This document shows positions 32,617-44,258 of a stretch of DNA of 64,000 nucleotides, piece after piece. The notes below the pieces were generated by a model. The model saw only the letters and a program-made list of their open reading frames with translations, was not told the DNA's origin and ran no database searches. A program made the position numbers and the translations under genes. Position 1 is the stretch's first letter; every line of letters starts with the position of its first letter. The DNA comes from Pyrenophora tritici-repentis (lineage: Eukaryota; Ascomycota; Dothideomycetes; Pleosporales; Pleosporaceae): positions 992,001 to 1,056,000 of the forward strand of contig NC_089391.1 of the NCBI RefSeq assembly GCF_003171515.1, given 5' to 3'.

Positions 32617-35439
32617 ATTGACGAACTGACGTGAACAGGTTGAAAATGCTTGAGACTATCTGATATGCGATATAACAAAGTGCCGCCAGAAAAAAGAATG
32701 AAATTTAGATGATTGAGGACGAGGAATCCTATTGCTCCGCTAGGGTCAAGATATCGAGGCTGGTTCGTTATTGCACGACTTGTAGAGCAGGCGCTTCAAC
32801 AGACTTATACCTTCTCCCGTAACCCTCGCGCCTGGCCGTTGGACAGGCGGGCTACAGGGGACCACATGCGCCGCCATGTGTGTGTACGTCAACACAGACC
32901 AACCCGGATATCCTCTTTGATCCTTGAAGCGGGATGCACGCCAAATTGGTGAGACCTAGACGTGGCTTGAGCGTCTCAGGGTGGCCCTTTTCCCGCATTA
33001 CACCTTGCCGAGAGCGGCAAGCCAGAGTTGATGCTTGTGTCTTGTATAAACGCTGATACGTGCAATCTTGGGATCAAATGCAGGGATTCCAACAGCGATA
33101 CGATGCGTCTTCCTTGTCTTGGTCGTGAGCCGCATTCCCGTGGCGCTGCCTATTTTTCGTCTGGAGCCTCCATTCGCGCTCTTGATTTTGGTGGTGGTTG
33201 GTTCTTTGAACGTCGCCTCCACCGCCATGTGAAGTCATGACACCAAGCCATGGATTCTGCCTTAGGGAGGCGGCGTAGTTGTTGTTGTCACCGCCGGCCT
33301 TACCAACGAAGGATCTTCCAGTTTCAGTGTCAGGCCCTCCAGACGAAGACCAAACACTGGCAGGGACCCCAAAGCCCGGAGGTTGGGTTTGCGCTCGCCT
33401 GCCCGAACGGGAGGTTGGATCGAAGTCCGGCCTCCCTGACAATCACCCGCCGTCTGTGCACTGCAGACGCCTTGCATGTACACGGCTGATAATATGACCT
33501 GATGTGAACAAACAAAGCCAGTTAATAGTCCGTTAGTGGCATGCACACACTATCGAAAGCCCCGCTTCAAGCCCGAATGTTGGCTAATTAACTGGGCCAT
33601 GGGCCAAGAACAACGCAAGGTGCGGCAATCGCAAGCTCTGGGTCGGTACTTTGCGACTAACTTTGGGATTGCGGCACGGGTCTCGTGGGTGTCTCATCCG
33701 ATGTGGTTGTAGAGAATACTGCGCATCATCACGGCTAAGCGCAACTTCTGAAGGCTGCTATGTTGGAGACTGACTGACTCTGGGAGGTTTACACTTGCCT
33801 CTTTCACGTATAATTGGCAATATCCATGGATAAGCGAAGCGCTGCCATTTATTGATCTTGGTTGCCGACACGTATGTTCGGCGGGACGTTACGCTGCGGA
33901 CGCGGAGTAGAAGAGCCGGGAGTGTACTAGTCGCAGAACAAACTTCCATCGGCTGACTAGACATGATATATGCCTTCTTGTATGTAATAAGAGGAGGGGT
34001 AATGTTGGCATGTTAGTTTTCTGCAAGGCCACCAAAGCAGCGATATTAGGCCTCTTTCTTTTTCGCTCCACATTAAGCCCGCATCACGGCCGGCCTAGAG
34101 ATGCTCGTGATGCATTGCGGGAAGACAGCGCGGAAGAAAGTGGGCCGAATGTTTCGTTCAAACATGTGAGTGACGGGATGTGACCAAGTATTTTCGACCT
34201 GTCAGCTGTTTCGAAACCCATGAAGTTCGCAGAATGACCTGTGTCAGAGTTCAACCGAACCGTTTCAACGATCATCCCGCCAGCTTCTGCGACAACTTCC
34301 CCAGCATGATGAACGTCGGCCGAACGCTTTTGGAGGTCAAGCGATCTCAGTTTGATTGGGGATGCTCGTGTATGCGGGATACCGCGCTCCTGTCAGCCTT
34401 CTGTGGTGCTTCTCAAACCTCAGGCAGCTCCTGCATTGGGCTGCATGTGATGGTGGTGGCATTGTAGATTGTGACACCCTCCGTGACGGCACACGTCTCC
34501 CATTCTGGAGTTCGCCTGCAATCTGCTTTCGCGCTGAATGGCAAAGATGAGACTCCAAATGTCGGCGCATGCTGAGGCGCAGGTGGCGCAACGAATTGGG
34601 CAACATTAACAGGTCGCTGCTCCGGCTGGGATCCTGTCCTCCAACATCGCCTTCGCGAGGTCGCCAGCCACATCAGGCGTTGACATGTCTCGAGCAAGGC
34701 GAGGATTTGAAAGAACAAATAAACCCGTCAAGAAATCATTCCGCGCCAGGTTAAGTTTTGGCATAGCGACAGATGACTGACACTGACATCTTACACACTC
34801 GCTTACCGGTACATCAACCGAACGCAGCAGCCGCCATCTGGCTGTGGCACAGCAATACGAGCCGCGAAGACTGCGCGCATAGTCACGACAACAACAAAGT
34901 GAATAATGGGCTTTTTGGTCAGTTCTCACTAACTGATAAACAATCCTGACATTTATATTTAAGTGTACCCCTCTTCTTTCGCCTGCTAGTACATCCTACC
35001 TCGGTCAACTTGCCTTGCTCACTGTGGACGAAATACGAGCTCGGCCCTTTCGCTTCCTCATGGATTTTGCTTAACGACCAACTGGTTACATCTTATCGAG
35101 ATACGTGTTCAAGATGTTTGGGTCAAGTTATATATACTCGATGTTCAGAAAAGCTGCCTTCCAACACAGATCCAAACGCACAGTTGTTCTTTCGTATTCC
35201 AGTGCGTCGTATTTGTAGCCTTCATCGTTTATATAGTAGCATAAAGCTGTTTCTCGAATAGGAGATCGGAAGGACCGAATAGATAGCGACAGGATGAGAC
35301 TAGAATGTTTCACGGGCTTAGATTCAAGCATGACTATGGACTGTAGAGCTCAGATATCACGGACCATGCGTTGGATACTGTAAATAGTAATTGTAGGAGA
35401 AGATGTGGACATTAAGTGAAGGACATGTTTGCCGTCCTA
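32617..35439. other. Gene-poor interval
   Basis: 2.8 kb without a credible gene on either strand. The open frames are all under about 125 codons, overlap each other in several frames and show no domain, signal or joinable exons. Base composition is not strongly AT-rich. It ends at the MITE. Confidence 0.5.
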
Positions 35440-35583
35440 TCTGGACACAGACTTGTCAACAATCAATCAGATCGGCATGATTGATTCCTATCTAGGTTAA
35501 AGGCTGCCTAATGAAGTAATTCTTTAACCCATATAGGAATCAATCATGTCGATCGATTGATTGTTGACAAGTCTGTCTGGACA
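35440..35583. mobile_element. hAT-like MITE with 8-bp target duplication
   Basis: A 128-bp element at 35448-35575 has long terminal inverted repeats: the left arm starting CAGACTTGTCAACAATCAATC (35448 onward, to about 35502) pairs with the right arm (35522-35575). The outer 21 bases match perfectly and the arms (about 54 nt) differ at only a few positions, so the element is nearly all stem with an 18-20 nt loop. It is flanked by direct copies of TCTGGACA at 35440-35447 and 35576-35583. Eight-base duplications and ends starting CA are typical of hAT elements. There is no coding capacity, so it needs a transposase from elsewhere. Confidence 0.88.
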
Positions 35584-35909
35584 GCGATTTAGTCAAGACG
35601 TCCAAGCTTGTACAAGCGTACCATACTAGTGTTCTTCGTTATCAATCACTGCTACTGTACCATCCCAGTCTTGTAATCTAAACGCATGCCCGATAACTAC
35701 ACCTTTGAAACTTTAGCTGCTGTGTGATCTCACTGGTCGAGGATGACTATAGCTAACTGATGCACGACGTGGCCGAAAAAGAAAGCGGGGTGCACGTGCA
35801 TATCTTAACTAACTTAAGAGCCACACGACTCCGAGTAGCTATCCTCACTCCAAACAATGACGCCCTCCAAACAGAATTAACATCAGAGAAAGAACCATAA
35901 CTTGCTACC

Positions 35910-37660
35910 ATGACAAGCGAGAGTTACCAGCAGACCGGAAGCTTCGCAGCACTATTGTCGCAAGCTATCACACACCCAATATTAGCATGCTTCCTCCTCA
36001 CCTCACTCGTCAGTCTCCTTTTGCAGACTACATGACTCGACTCTAACCAAAGACTAAAAGCTCACATTCACCTACGCCTTCTACAACGCCCACCTCCACC
36101 CTCTACGGAAATACCCCGGTCCGCTCCTCTGGCGCAGCTTCCGCATCCCCTACGTCATCGCCACCCAACGCGGCATCATCCACCAACGCTTCACGTCCTT
36201 TCACGCAAAATATGGACCCATAGTGCGCGTAGCCCCCAACGAGCTCTCATATGCCGACAGCCGCGCACTAAAAGACATTTACGCCAATCGGCCTGGCCAC
36301 CTGCTGTTTGAGCGTAACCCCACGTCCTTCAAGAAGATGGAGGCCGATGAGCCCAACTCGATACTGTATTGGCACGAGAGCGACCACGCTCGGTATAGAC
36401 GTGCTTTTGCCAATTCCTTTTCTGAAAAGGCGCTGCGGGAGCAGGCACCCGTGATTGAAGGCTATGTCGACTTGTTTATAGAGCAGCTTAAGAAACGCAA
36501 GAAGGTGGATCTGACTCAATGGCTCAACTACCTCTTATTTGACCTGTCGGGCGACCTCACGTACGGCGAGTCATGGCGGTGTCTGGAGAAGGGTGAAGCA
36601 CATCCATGGGTGGAAATCTCGTCGGACTTTGGAAAAGGCCTGGCGCTCATCGCCTCGGTAAATGCTTATCCCCCAGTACACAAGTTACTCCGGTTTATCA
36701 TCCCCAAACGCATTGTACAGCGTAGTATGGATCACCGCCAGATGAGTCACGAACAAGCCCAGAGACGCATCGCCCGCGACGACGACCGCCCGGATTGGGT
36801 TACGCCGGCGAAGAAGTACAGCGAGCTGAAGGACCATTTTACGGATAAGGAGTGGTGGCTTAATCTACTGGTGCTTGCGTTTGCAGGTAGTGAGACTACG
36901 GCTAGTGCGTTGACTGCTATACTGCGATTGCTCGTTCAGCACAAGGGTGTTTTGCATCGTTTGGCGGCTGAGATACGGGATACATTTGAACAGGAAACAG
37001 ATATTACTATTTCGTCTACGGGTAATTTGCCGTATTTGAATGCTGTTATAGATGAGGGGTTGCGGCTTGGTCCACCGGTTGTGATTGGGGTTCCGCGGGT
37101 GGTGCCAAAGGGTGGGGATACAATATGTGATCGATGGGTTCCTGAAGGGGTGAGTTTTATACCTATTCATCTTCTTTTCCAGTCATCATCATCATCATCA
37201 TCATACAGATACGCTCACACACCTTACTCACCATGACTTCCTCCACCCCCCTTCCATCTCCAAACAAAACTAAAACAATCCAGACCTACGTAACATTCAA
37301 CCAATTCTCCGCCTACCGCCAATCCTACAATTTCCCTAACCCAAACTCGTTTATCCCAGAGCGCTTCCTCTCCTCTCCCCCCCTCCAAACCCTCCACCGA
37401 CCCCTCCCAGCCATCAGTCCCTCCCGCTGACCTCGCCATCTTCTACCCCTTCCAACTCGGCCGCCACTCCTGCATCGGCCAAAAACTCGCTTATCAAGAG
37501 ATGCGCCTCGTCCTCGCCCGTCTACTGTGGAGTTTTGATATCCGATTGGAAGATGAGAGTGATTGCTGGGACTGGGGGGGAGCAGGAGACGTATTTTTTT
37601 TGGGATAAGAAGGCGTTGAGCGTTGTTCTTGATGAGGCTAGGACTGGGGGGGATAAGTAG
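35910..37660 (+). pseudogene. Cytochrome P450 with two homopolymer frameshifts
   Basis: Microsomal P450 of fungal secondary-metabolism or detoxification type. Exon 1 (35910-36008) encodes an N-terminal membrane anchor, exon 2 (36061-37149) the PGP hinge, YGPIVRVAPNELSY, the I-helix AGSETTAS and the EGLRLGPP ExxR region, and exon 3 starts at 37284 after an intron holding a TCA microsatellite. In exon 3 the frame breaks at the C7 run 37377-37383 (between the PERF motif and the haem loop) and again at the G7 run 37574-37580. The haem loop FQLGRHSCIGQ is intact in the second frame, and a family-like C-terminus ends at 37660 in the third. Removing one base from each run would restore one frame. 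This could be a recent pseudogene or an assembly error in homopolymers. Confidence 0.82.
37183..37203. repeat. TCA trinucleotide microsatellite
   Basis: Seven TCA units inside the second intron of the P450 gene. Confidence 0.9.
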
Positions 37661-38304
37661 GGGAGGGGAGGGGGGAATTTTGCCTGCTCCCGACTGTTTG
37701 TGGAGTGGAGAGGGCGTGGTTGATCAGTGGGTTGGTAGGTGAAGCGGGGGAAGGGGAATGTGTGTGGGTATTTCCTTCTCTTGTTGGGTCTGCAACAGAG
37801 GCGTCTGTGTGAGCTGCATGTATAAAGGCATTGATATTTAGTCTACGTGATTTCGTACCCGTGGATATCACATGCAATCCCAACGTCGTCGAATGGCCAC
37901 ATGTGCATATTCCCATGACCCTATACAAATCACACGCCCAAGAACTCAGTATCCAAAATTCCACAAATCTAATACTCGACATGTCTATTCCTCACCGACA
38001 GACATCCCCTTCATCCAAGCAAAGTACATACACACGCGTCGTATAGCGACATTGAAGCAACACATGGATGTAACCAAAAAGTCGTCCGACCGCGACGATT
38101 ATAAGATAGATAAAGAGAAGAAAAACAGGCATAGCTAAAAAGGGAGCCATAAAAAAGGCCCGCTTTCTGCCCCAACCAAAAGTCAAGTCGCCGTTACGCC
38201 CCAGAAGCCCAAGCCAAGCCAAGCCAAGCACCACTCCATCTCGCCATCGCTATAACCCATGCCGCCCTTGACGTCTGTCCAAAGAGACTAACAACACCCC
38301 AAAA
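37661..38304. other. Convergent interval between P450 and SNF7
   Basis: No gene seen. It contains an AAGCC pentamer repeat at 38211-38229. Confidence 0.5.
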
Positions 38305-39109
38305 CTACATCGCCATTTCAGCCTGTAGCTTCCTCAGCTCCTCCTCCTCATCATCCTCCTCAACACGGTGCGAGGCCTTGATGTTTGTATTGGGCGCTTG
38401 CGGTAACTTCTGGCTCGAAGGAGCATCGTGAATGGGTACATTACCCGTATTGAGCATCTGTTCGTCGAGTTTCTCCTGCTGCAGTTCGGCGAGCTCCTCG
38501 TCGAGTTCGTCTTCGTCGATGCCGCTGTTGATTACGCCTGAGGTGATGGCTTCGCTGATTTCCTCGCCGATGGCATGTTGTTCGCGGAGGTCTTCCCTGC
38601 GGGTAGAGTTAGTTTGTTTGCTTGCTTTAGATATAGTATGGTGTTGGGGGGAGGATGCGGAGTCACGTACATGACAGTGTCTACCTTGTCGATGGTCAAA
38701 CCGGCGTGTATTTGCTGCATGGCTTTGCCTGCATTCTTCATTGCGTCTAGTGTCTCCTTGTTGATGTTTGCCGTCTCGATGGAGTGGATTTCCTTTTCTA
38801 GCGTCATGATTTGTGCACTCGTTTGTTCGAGCGAGTGCTCAAACTGCTTCTTTCGCCGTAACGCAGCTTTCGCGGCTGTCATCATGGTTAGCGACGCGGC
38901 CAGACCCCAGCGAGACGCCCTTTCTTACCTTGCTTGTTGCTGGAAACGTGTTTTCGCGCCAAGGCATCCTGCTCGTCCATTTGGTTTTGCAAGTGCTTCT
39001 CCCGCTTGGTCAACATCTCCAGTTGGCCGCGAAGCTGGAGGATGGCCTTCTTGGGCGCCTCCTTCTTCGCCTGGCCTCCGCCAAACCATCCCAGGCCCCA
39101 ACCGCTCAT
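38305..39109 (-). CDS. SNF7: Snf7/Vps32, ESCRT-III core subunit
   Basis: Polymerising ESCRT-III protein that drives membrane budding and scission in multivesicular body formation, and in filamentous fungi also feeds the PacC/Rim alkaline-pH pathway. Exons 39109-38929, 38875-38671 and 38596-38305 give 225 aa, the normal size. The basic N-terminal helix starts MSGWGLGWFGG, with long charged helices after it (residues ~20-150). The acidic C-terminal half has the GIDEDELDEELAELQQE segment and a final MIM-type helix (EELRKLQAEMAM). Both introns are short with good sites. It is head-to-head with TEN1, the start codons being 396 bp apart. Confidence 0.95.
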
Positions 39110-39505
39110 TTTCGATGTAGGGCTGGATATGCAGTGTAAGTTTTGGAAGCTTGGTGTAAAGCCTATCGCAACCTTTGGTCGCTATCTCGGACGTTTCCAA
39201 AGAGTGGGATGGTGGGGTTGCGGGGCGGTAGGAGGCGATTACCTAGAGTGCGAGAAAGCGAAATATGCTCGAGATAGCGGAGAGGGAGAACAAGTTAGTT
39301 GGGAGTGGTGCCTAGCTCCGGGTGGTGCCTATGTGCGTGAATGAAGGGTGCCTGGCTGGTCGTGAATCGGGCCTCGATGCACGGGCGAGACTATGATGTC
39401 GTCGGCGCTAGCCAATGGCACGTGCCATGCGCATCGGACCCCGGCAATAGTTTCCACCGCTTTCCAAGCTTCTGCGTCTCCACCACTGTCTCACTTCACC
39501 ACCCA

Positions 39506-39949
39506 ATGTCCAGTACACCAGTTGCATCTAACCTCGTGCTCCTGCGCGACCTCCCCACATGCCCCCACGGAACAAAAGTCCGCTTCCTGGGCTGGTACAT
39601 TGCATCTACGCCGTGGCGTTTGCGCTTTACTGATCAAAAGGCCAGTGTAGATGAGTACATAGTGGAGACGGCGACTCTGCGTCTCAAGCATGACTATCCC
39701 GTTTCCAGTCCGCCACTTGTCGCAAATCTCAACATTGAACATGTGCTAGACAGAGTCAAGCGGCACGAGGTGGATGTAGGAACATGGCTCAATGTGATCG
39801 GCTACGTCCAACGCAGAATCACCGACAAGGAGGGCGTATTTGTGCAGGCGCTTTGCATCTGGGACGCTGGTAATCTTGATTTGGCAGCATATAGCAAGGC
39901 CGTGGAGAAGCGAAATGAGGGTGCACGTGCTGGAAACTTGTCCTTGTAG
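39506..39949 (+). CDS. TEN1: Ten1-like subunit of the CST telomere-capping complex
   Basis: Small OB-fold protein that partners Stn1 on single-stranded telomeric DNA. One exon from ATG 39506 gives 147 aa; the frame is open upstream to 39341 but that part is Cys/His/Arg-rich and unlike the family. Family-like features are the opening NLVLLRDLPTCPHGTKVRFLG with its first strand, the alternating strands that follow, the acidic VANLNIEHVLD segment and the closing VDVGTWLNVIGYVQ strand, which is the most typical part. No other domain is present. Ten1 proteins diverge fast, so the assignment rests on size, fold pattern and these two motifs. Confidence 0.8.
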   Translation: MSSTPVASNLVLLRDLPTCPHGTKVRFLGWYIASTPWRLRFTDQKASVDEYIVETATLRLKHDYPVSSPPLVANLNIEHVLDRVKRHEVDVGTWLNVIGYVQRRITDKEGVFVQALCIWDAGNLDLAAYSKAVEKRNEGARAGNLSL

Positions 39950-40402
39950 TATTCCACCGTGCCTCTTCATCGTCCTACTTCAACACTACATTGGTCTCAC
40001 ACACAAAGTACATAACATACAAAGCACATGTGTATTTGTCTCGTACTACTGGATGAGCCGCCATATTATGCATATATGCAAAATAGTCATGTAAGCCATA
40101 ACACATGAATCCCGTGATCCGCGCAACAAAGCGTACGCGGAAATGCCACTTTTTCAAAAGCCATAACACCGCCGTCCTTGGCCCCAACCGAGCTACGCTG
40201 TCAAGGGTATCTATGAAAACCGGCCAGGTATACACGCCTACCTGGAACGCCAGAGAGCCCAATGTGACCAACGCATCAGCGACGCGTAAAGAGTTGAGAA
40301 CATGCCAAGCCATAGAAAACAAACGCTAGACTTCTACTACGCCAGTAAAAAATATCCCTCAAACTTTTTCTTTCAGGAATGACAAGACACTCACTCCATC
40401 AG
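39950..40402. other. Convergent interval between TEN1 and the forkhead gene
   Basis: 3' ends of two genes. No further gene seen. Confidence 0.5.
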
Positions 40403-43400
40403 TCATGTTTCTCCGCTCGTCTCCGCCTTTGTGGCTTCTTCGGCCCCAGATGTGCTATCTGTGTTCAACTCGGTCAGAGGACGCCGCAAAGGAGTGCCGG
40501 TTTGGATTGCTGGTGAACCCGGCACTGGCGTTATTGGCTCAACACTTGGGCGATGGGAAGGGGCATTGCCATGGGCTGATGCTGTATTCGACGGTGCTGC
40601 TGATGATTGACCAGTCATATTCGGCATAAACTTGTGCGGTTCGCTGTCTCGTACCAGTGCCGAAGATGGTGCCTTTGCTGAAGACGTGTCGTCTTTCGGC
40701 GCTTGGTCCTGCTGAGTTAGATTGTTTGCTACAGCGTCAGCAGCCATCGCCGCTGCAGTGTCCTCGACTGTCGCGGATACAGTGGCCGACCTTGACTCAT
40801 TCTTGGGAGCGGGTCTTCTGTTCACGAACTTGTTGATGCTCGGTACGCCGCATATAGAATCGAGCACCATGATCTCTGCCGGTGTCAATGTCGCCTCGGG
40901 TACCGTTCTGTCTACACAGGCCCTGATTGCGTTGTCTACTTTCCTCTGCTCATCAGGCCCTGATCTCTTGTCGAGGTATACCTTACGGAATGCCTCAAGC
41001 TGTCGGGTGAGATCGGGATGGACGCCGATGGGATACCGCCCAGAGGGATGTGGAGTTGTAGCATCATTTGATGAACTTGCAGTCGGCGGCGGCGCCTGTT
41101 GTGAAGGTGCTTGAGGTTGAGTAGATTGTTGCACATTGGACGGATGTGGTGGCTGACCGACAGAAGTCTGCTGCTGAGGGGGCTGACCGTGAGGTGATGC
41201 TGAAGGTTGTGGTTGGGAAGGCGCATTCGGCTGTTGGCCCGAAGGAGCTTGTGGTGGATAGGCGCGGGGTGGGCCATAGGGACTCGCGCCGGCAGTAGCA
41301 TATGGTCCCCCATATGGACTTGGAGCTGAGGATCCGCTATACGGCGACTGCTGTGGAGCGGCTGTGGGGAACAAAACACCATATTGACCACTGGATCCAG
41401 GTGCGGAACTAGCAGGTGGGTGTTGCGAGTTGGTTTGCGGATAAGGCCGTGGAGGATTAGGCGTTGGTGGACTGCCACTTGCAACACCCCCGCCCCAAGG
41501 AGATGCATACGGTGATGGATGGGGTGCGTTCTGCGGCGCGCCGGGAGAAGCTGCGTTTCCTTCGCTGCGAGCCATACTGGGTGGGAGGCGAGGCTGAGCG
41601 AGGCTTGGGGGGAGTCTTGGAGGGGCCTGTGGCATCGCATGCGCCATACCGGGATGGTAAGGATACCCGGGCTGAGGATAAGGTTGATATCCATTTGGAG
41701 GCGGGTAATAAGGTGGTCGCGGAGTATGGTTGAGTGGAGGACTAGCTTGCCTTTTTCTGCGCTCTTTCTCAATCGAAACCTCGGGGTTGATACGCCACAG
41801 CCAGCCCTTGCCCTCCTTGCTGTCCTTGATAAAAGCATGGTGTTGACCGAGGTTGTGTCTTACACTGGACTGCCAACCGCTCGTGGTGGTTTTGAACTTA
41901 TACCAAGGGTATTTCCGCTCGATATAGGTGTAGATTGATTGAAGGTTCATGGCACCAGTGGGAGAGGAAGATATCGCCTCGTGAATGAGAACAACATAGT
42001 TGGCTGTGGGGCGTTGCAGCTGCTCTTCGGTATAATCACTAATGTGCATCTCGGGAGAGGGGGTTCGTGGGGGTCTGATGGGCTTGGCCTGTTTCTGGAG
42101 GCCTGCCATTGTACCATCGCCTTGCTCTGTAGTTTCCATGACACCCTCGTCTTCGCCATCGCCAGCATTCGACTCTTTCCTCTTGGGCGTCTTGGGCTTG
42201 ATGCTTGGGATGGGAATATCGGCAGGGTCAATACCGGCCGCCTTGGCCCTTTCAATATCCCTGACTTGCTTGATGAGCTGAGATCGCTGTCGTTTGGACA
42301 TGATGCCGTCCTTTGGCGGTCTACCAGGCCCCTTTCTCTTCTCGACGACGTGACCAATGAGATTCCGGGGCAGATTATGCTTCTCTGCCAATTCTTCCGT
42401 AATGAGACCTTCAATGTCCCCAGCCTCAAGCTCGCCTTCGTGCGGTTTGCGCAGCAAAGGTGGGCTGTCGTTGGGTGGGGGTCTGCTCGGCTGCTCGGGC
42501 TTTGCAGTCGTGGATACGTCCTTTACGGATTCCTCCACCGGCGTCTCGGCCTTGACAGGTATCTTCGCGGGTGTCTTGGCAGGCGCTTTGCCCTTGTCTT
42601 TTGGCTCTTTTGGTTCCTTTGGTTCCTTTGGCTCTTTGGATGGAACTGCGTCCTTGTCCTTAGGCTCCTTTGCTTCCTTGGGCTCCTTCCGCTCCTTGTG
42701 TGCTTTTGGCTCTTTCGTAGACACACGGGCAGCCGCTTCTTTGCTCTTGGCTGCTTCCTTGACTTTGAGTTTAACCTTCTTAGGGGCAGGCTCCTCGGGA
42801 GTGAGTTCTCGGTGGTGATGCTTCCGCTTGTGCGCCTTCTTGCTCTCCTTTGCAGGAGCGACTGGTGGCCTGTATCAAGTTAGCGTGCTATACGTAGTGT
42901 GGCGGCTTCAAGTGCTGGACATACAGATTTTTAATCTTGAGCTTGAGACTTGTCTTTTGTCGCGGTTTCGGCGCAGGTTCCTCATACTCGTCCATGTCCT
43001 CATCGGCAAACGCTTCGTCATCGTCGCTAGCGATGGCAGGGGTTTGGTAGTACATGTGCTTAGGGTTGAGGGTTCGTTGGTCCTCGCTTTCGGAACTAAT
43101 GTGCTCGTCACTCTCTAGTTGGCCATTCCCGTTCTCAAAGGAGAAGCTCATGGGACGTGAACCCGAGTCTTGGCGCCGTCGCTGCTCCTCGGTGAGGGCG
43201 ACATCGGGTAAATAGAAGTGAATGTCGACAGCACCTATCCTAAGGTGGTCGCCGTGATCCAGGGGTATGGTCGCGCCGCGCGGATAAAAGTCACCCTCAT
43301 GAAACAGACCATTGTTACCCAGCACCTTGATGCAAAAGTGGCCAGCGTCAAAGTCGAAGAAGATTCGCGCATGCTCTCGCGAAATACCCTTGGGACCTAG

Positions 43401-44258
43401 ACGGCCCGTCGAGCTGTTGACGTGTTGCGGGTGTATAGGCACAAGTGGACAGTCATTGGGATCTTCGGGGACATGCCCATCAAATTGCGAAGGCACTTCG
43501 GGGAAGGCCTGCATGATGATGTTTTGAGGCGCTCGTTCAGCGGGCTTCTCTTCACCAGTCTCGCCAGTGGGGTGAGAATTGGAGCCGAGGGAATGCGAGG
43601 CATTGCTTTGGCGGCGCTGCTGGTACTCGATGGGCATGTGCTCAATGGGCGCGCTGACGATGCCACCCTTTTCAGAAATGACGCTGCGGGCTGGGCGCCG
43701 ATCGCGCCTTTTCTTCTTGTCCTTTTTGTCTTCTCTGCCTTTGAGATATTCTTCTGCCGCCTCGGGCTGGCCCATGGCGTTGAGGGCATCAGCTTTGGCA
43801 AGGCGCTTCATGTCCCGGTGGGCTAGATAAAGGTTGCGACCGAGGGTGATTTGATACGTGTGCATGTAATAGGAGCCGTCATCGAAGCGCAGACGCGCAA
43901 AGGCAGTGAGGCGCTCATTGGTGGTGGGAGGCAGGAACTGCTCCATGGGCTGAAGCGCCGTCATGTCCATGTCCATGGGCATGCTGCTCATGTCGGCGCT
44001 GTTGAGCTGGGCCGGCTGCGCAAAGTTGATTGCGGAATCGAGCGACGGCATGGCGGTTGTGAGCGATTGGTCCATCACGTCGTGATGGGCAGGCGTGTTG
44101 GTGTCGTCGGCCATGTTTGCGGCCATGGCCGACGCATCGCTGGTCGCGGCTTCCATGTCGGGAATGCGCTCTTGGGGGGCAGACAGGAAGTTGGCGTCGG
44201 GACTTTCATATTGGGGGTGGACATGATTTTGCTGCACTGAAGAAGGGGCTACGGCCAT
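40403..44258 (-). CDS. FHA and forkhead transcription factor, Fhl1-like
   Basis: Nuclear regulator resembling Fhl1, which controls ribosomal-protein gene transcription in yeasts. Exons 44258-42925 and 42869-40403 give 1266 aa. The FHA domain appears in two parts: first strands with FARLRFDDGSYYMHTY (residues ~117-142), then, after a basic insert of about 140 residues, GISREHARIFFDFDAGHF to the IHFYLPDV end (~285-350). A Lys/Glu/Pro repeat region follows, with an AT-hook-like KGPGRPPKD, then the forkhead domain (~730-820) with GWQSSVRHNLGQHHAFIK. The C-terminal ~400 residues are Pro/Gln/Ser-rich. The start is uncertain: the frame stays open upstream, without ATG, through an intron-like segment (44375-44435), so an extra 5' exon is likely. 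Fkh1/2 is the alternative family. Confidence 0.85.

Noticed and set aside
37183..37203. TCA microsatellite as a coding Ser/His repeat of the P450
   Set aside because: It lies in an intron with a strong donor at 37150 and an acceptor at 37283; splicing joins conserved P450 sequence.
39341..39505. In-frame upstream extension of Ten1
   Set aside because: The extra 55 residues are Cys/His-rich and do not resemble the short Ten1 N-terminus.
41939..42883. 314-codon plus-strand open frame opposite the forkhead gene
   Set aside because: It mirrors the Lys/Glu/Pro repeat region of the forkhead protein as Leu/Phe/Gly-rich text; the minus strand carries FHA and forkhead domains.
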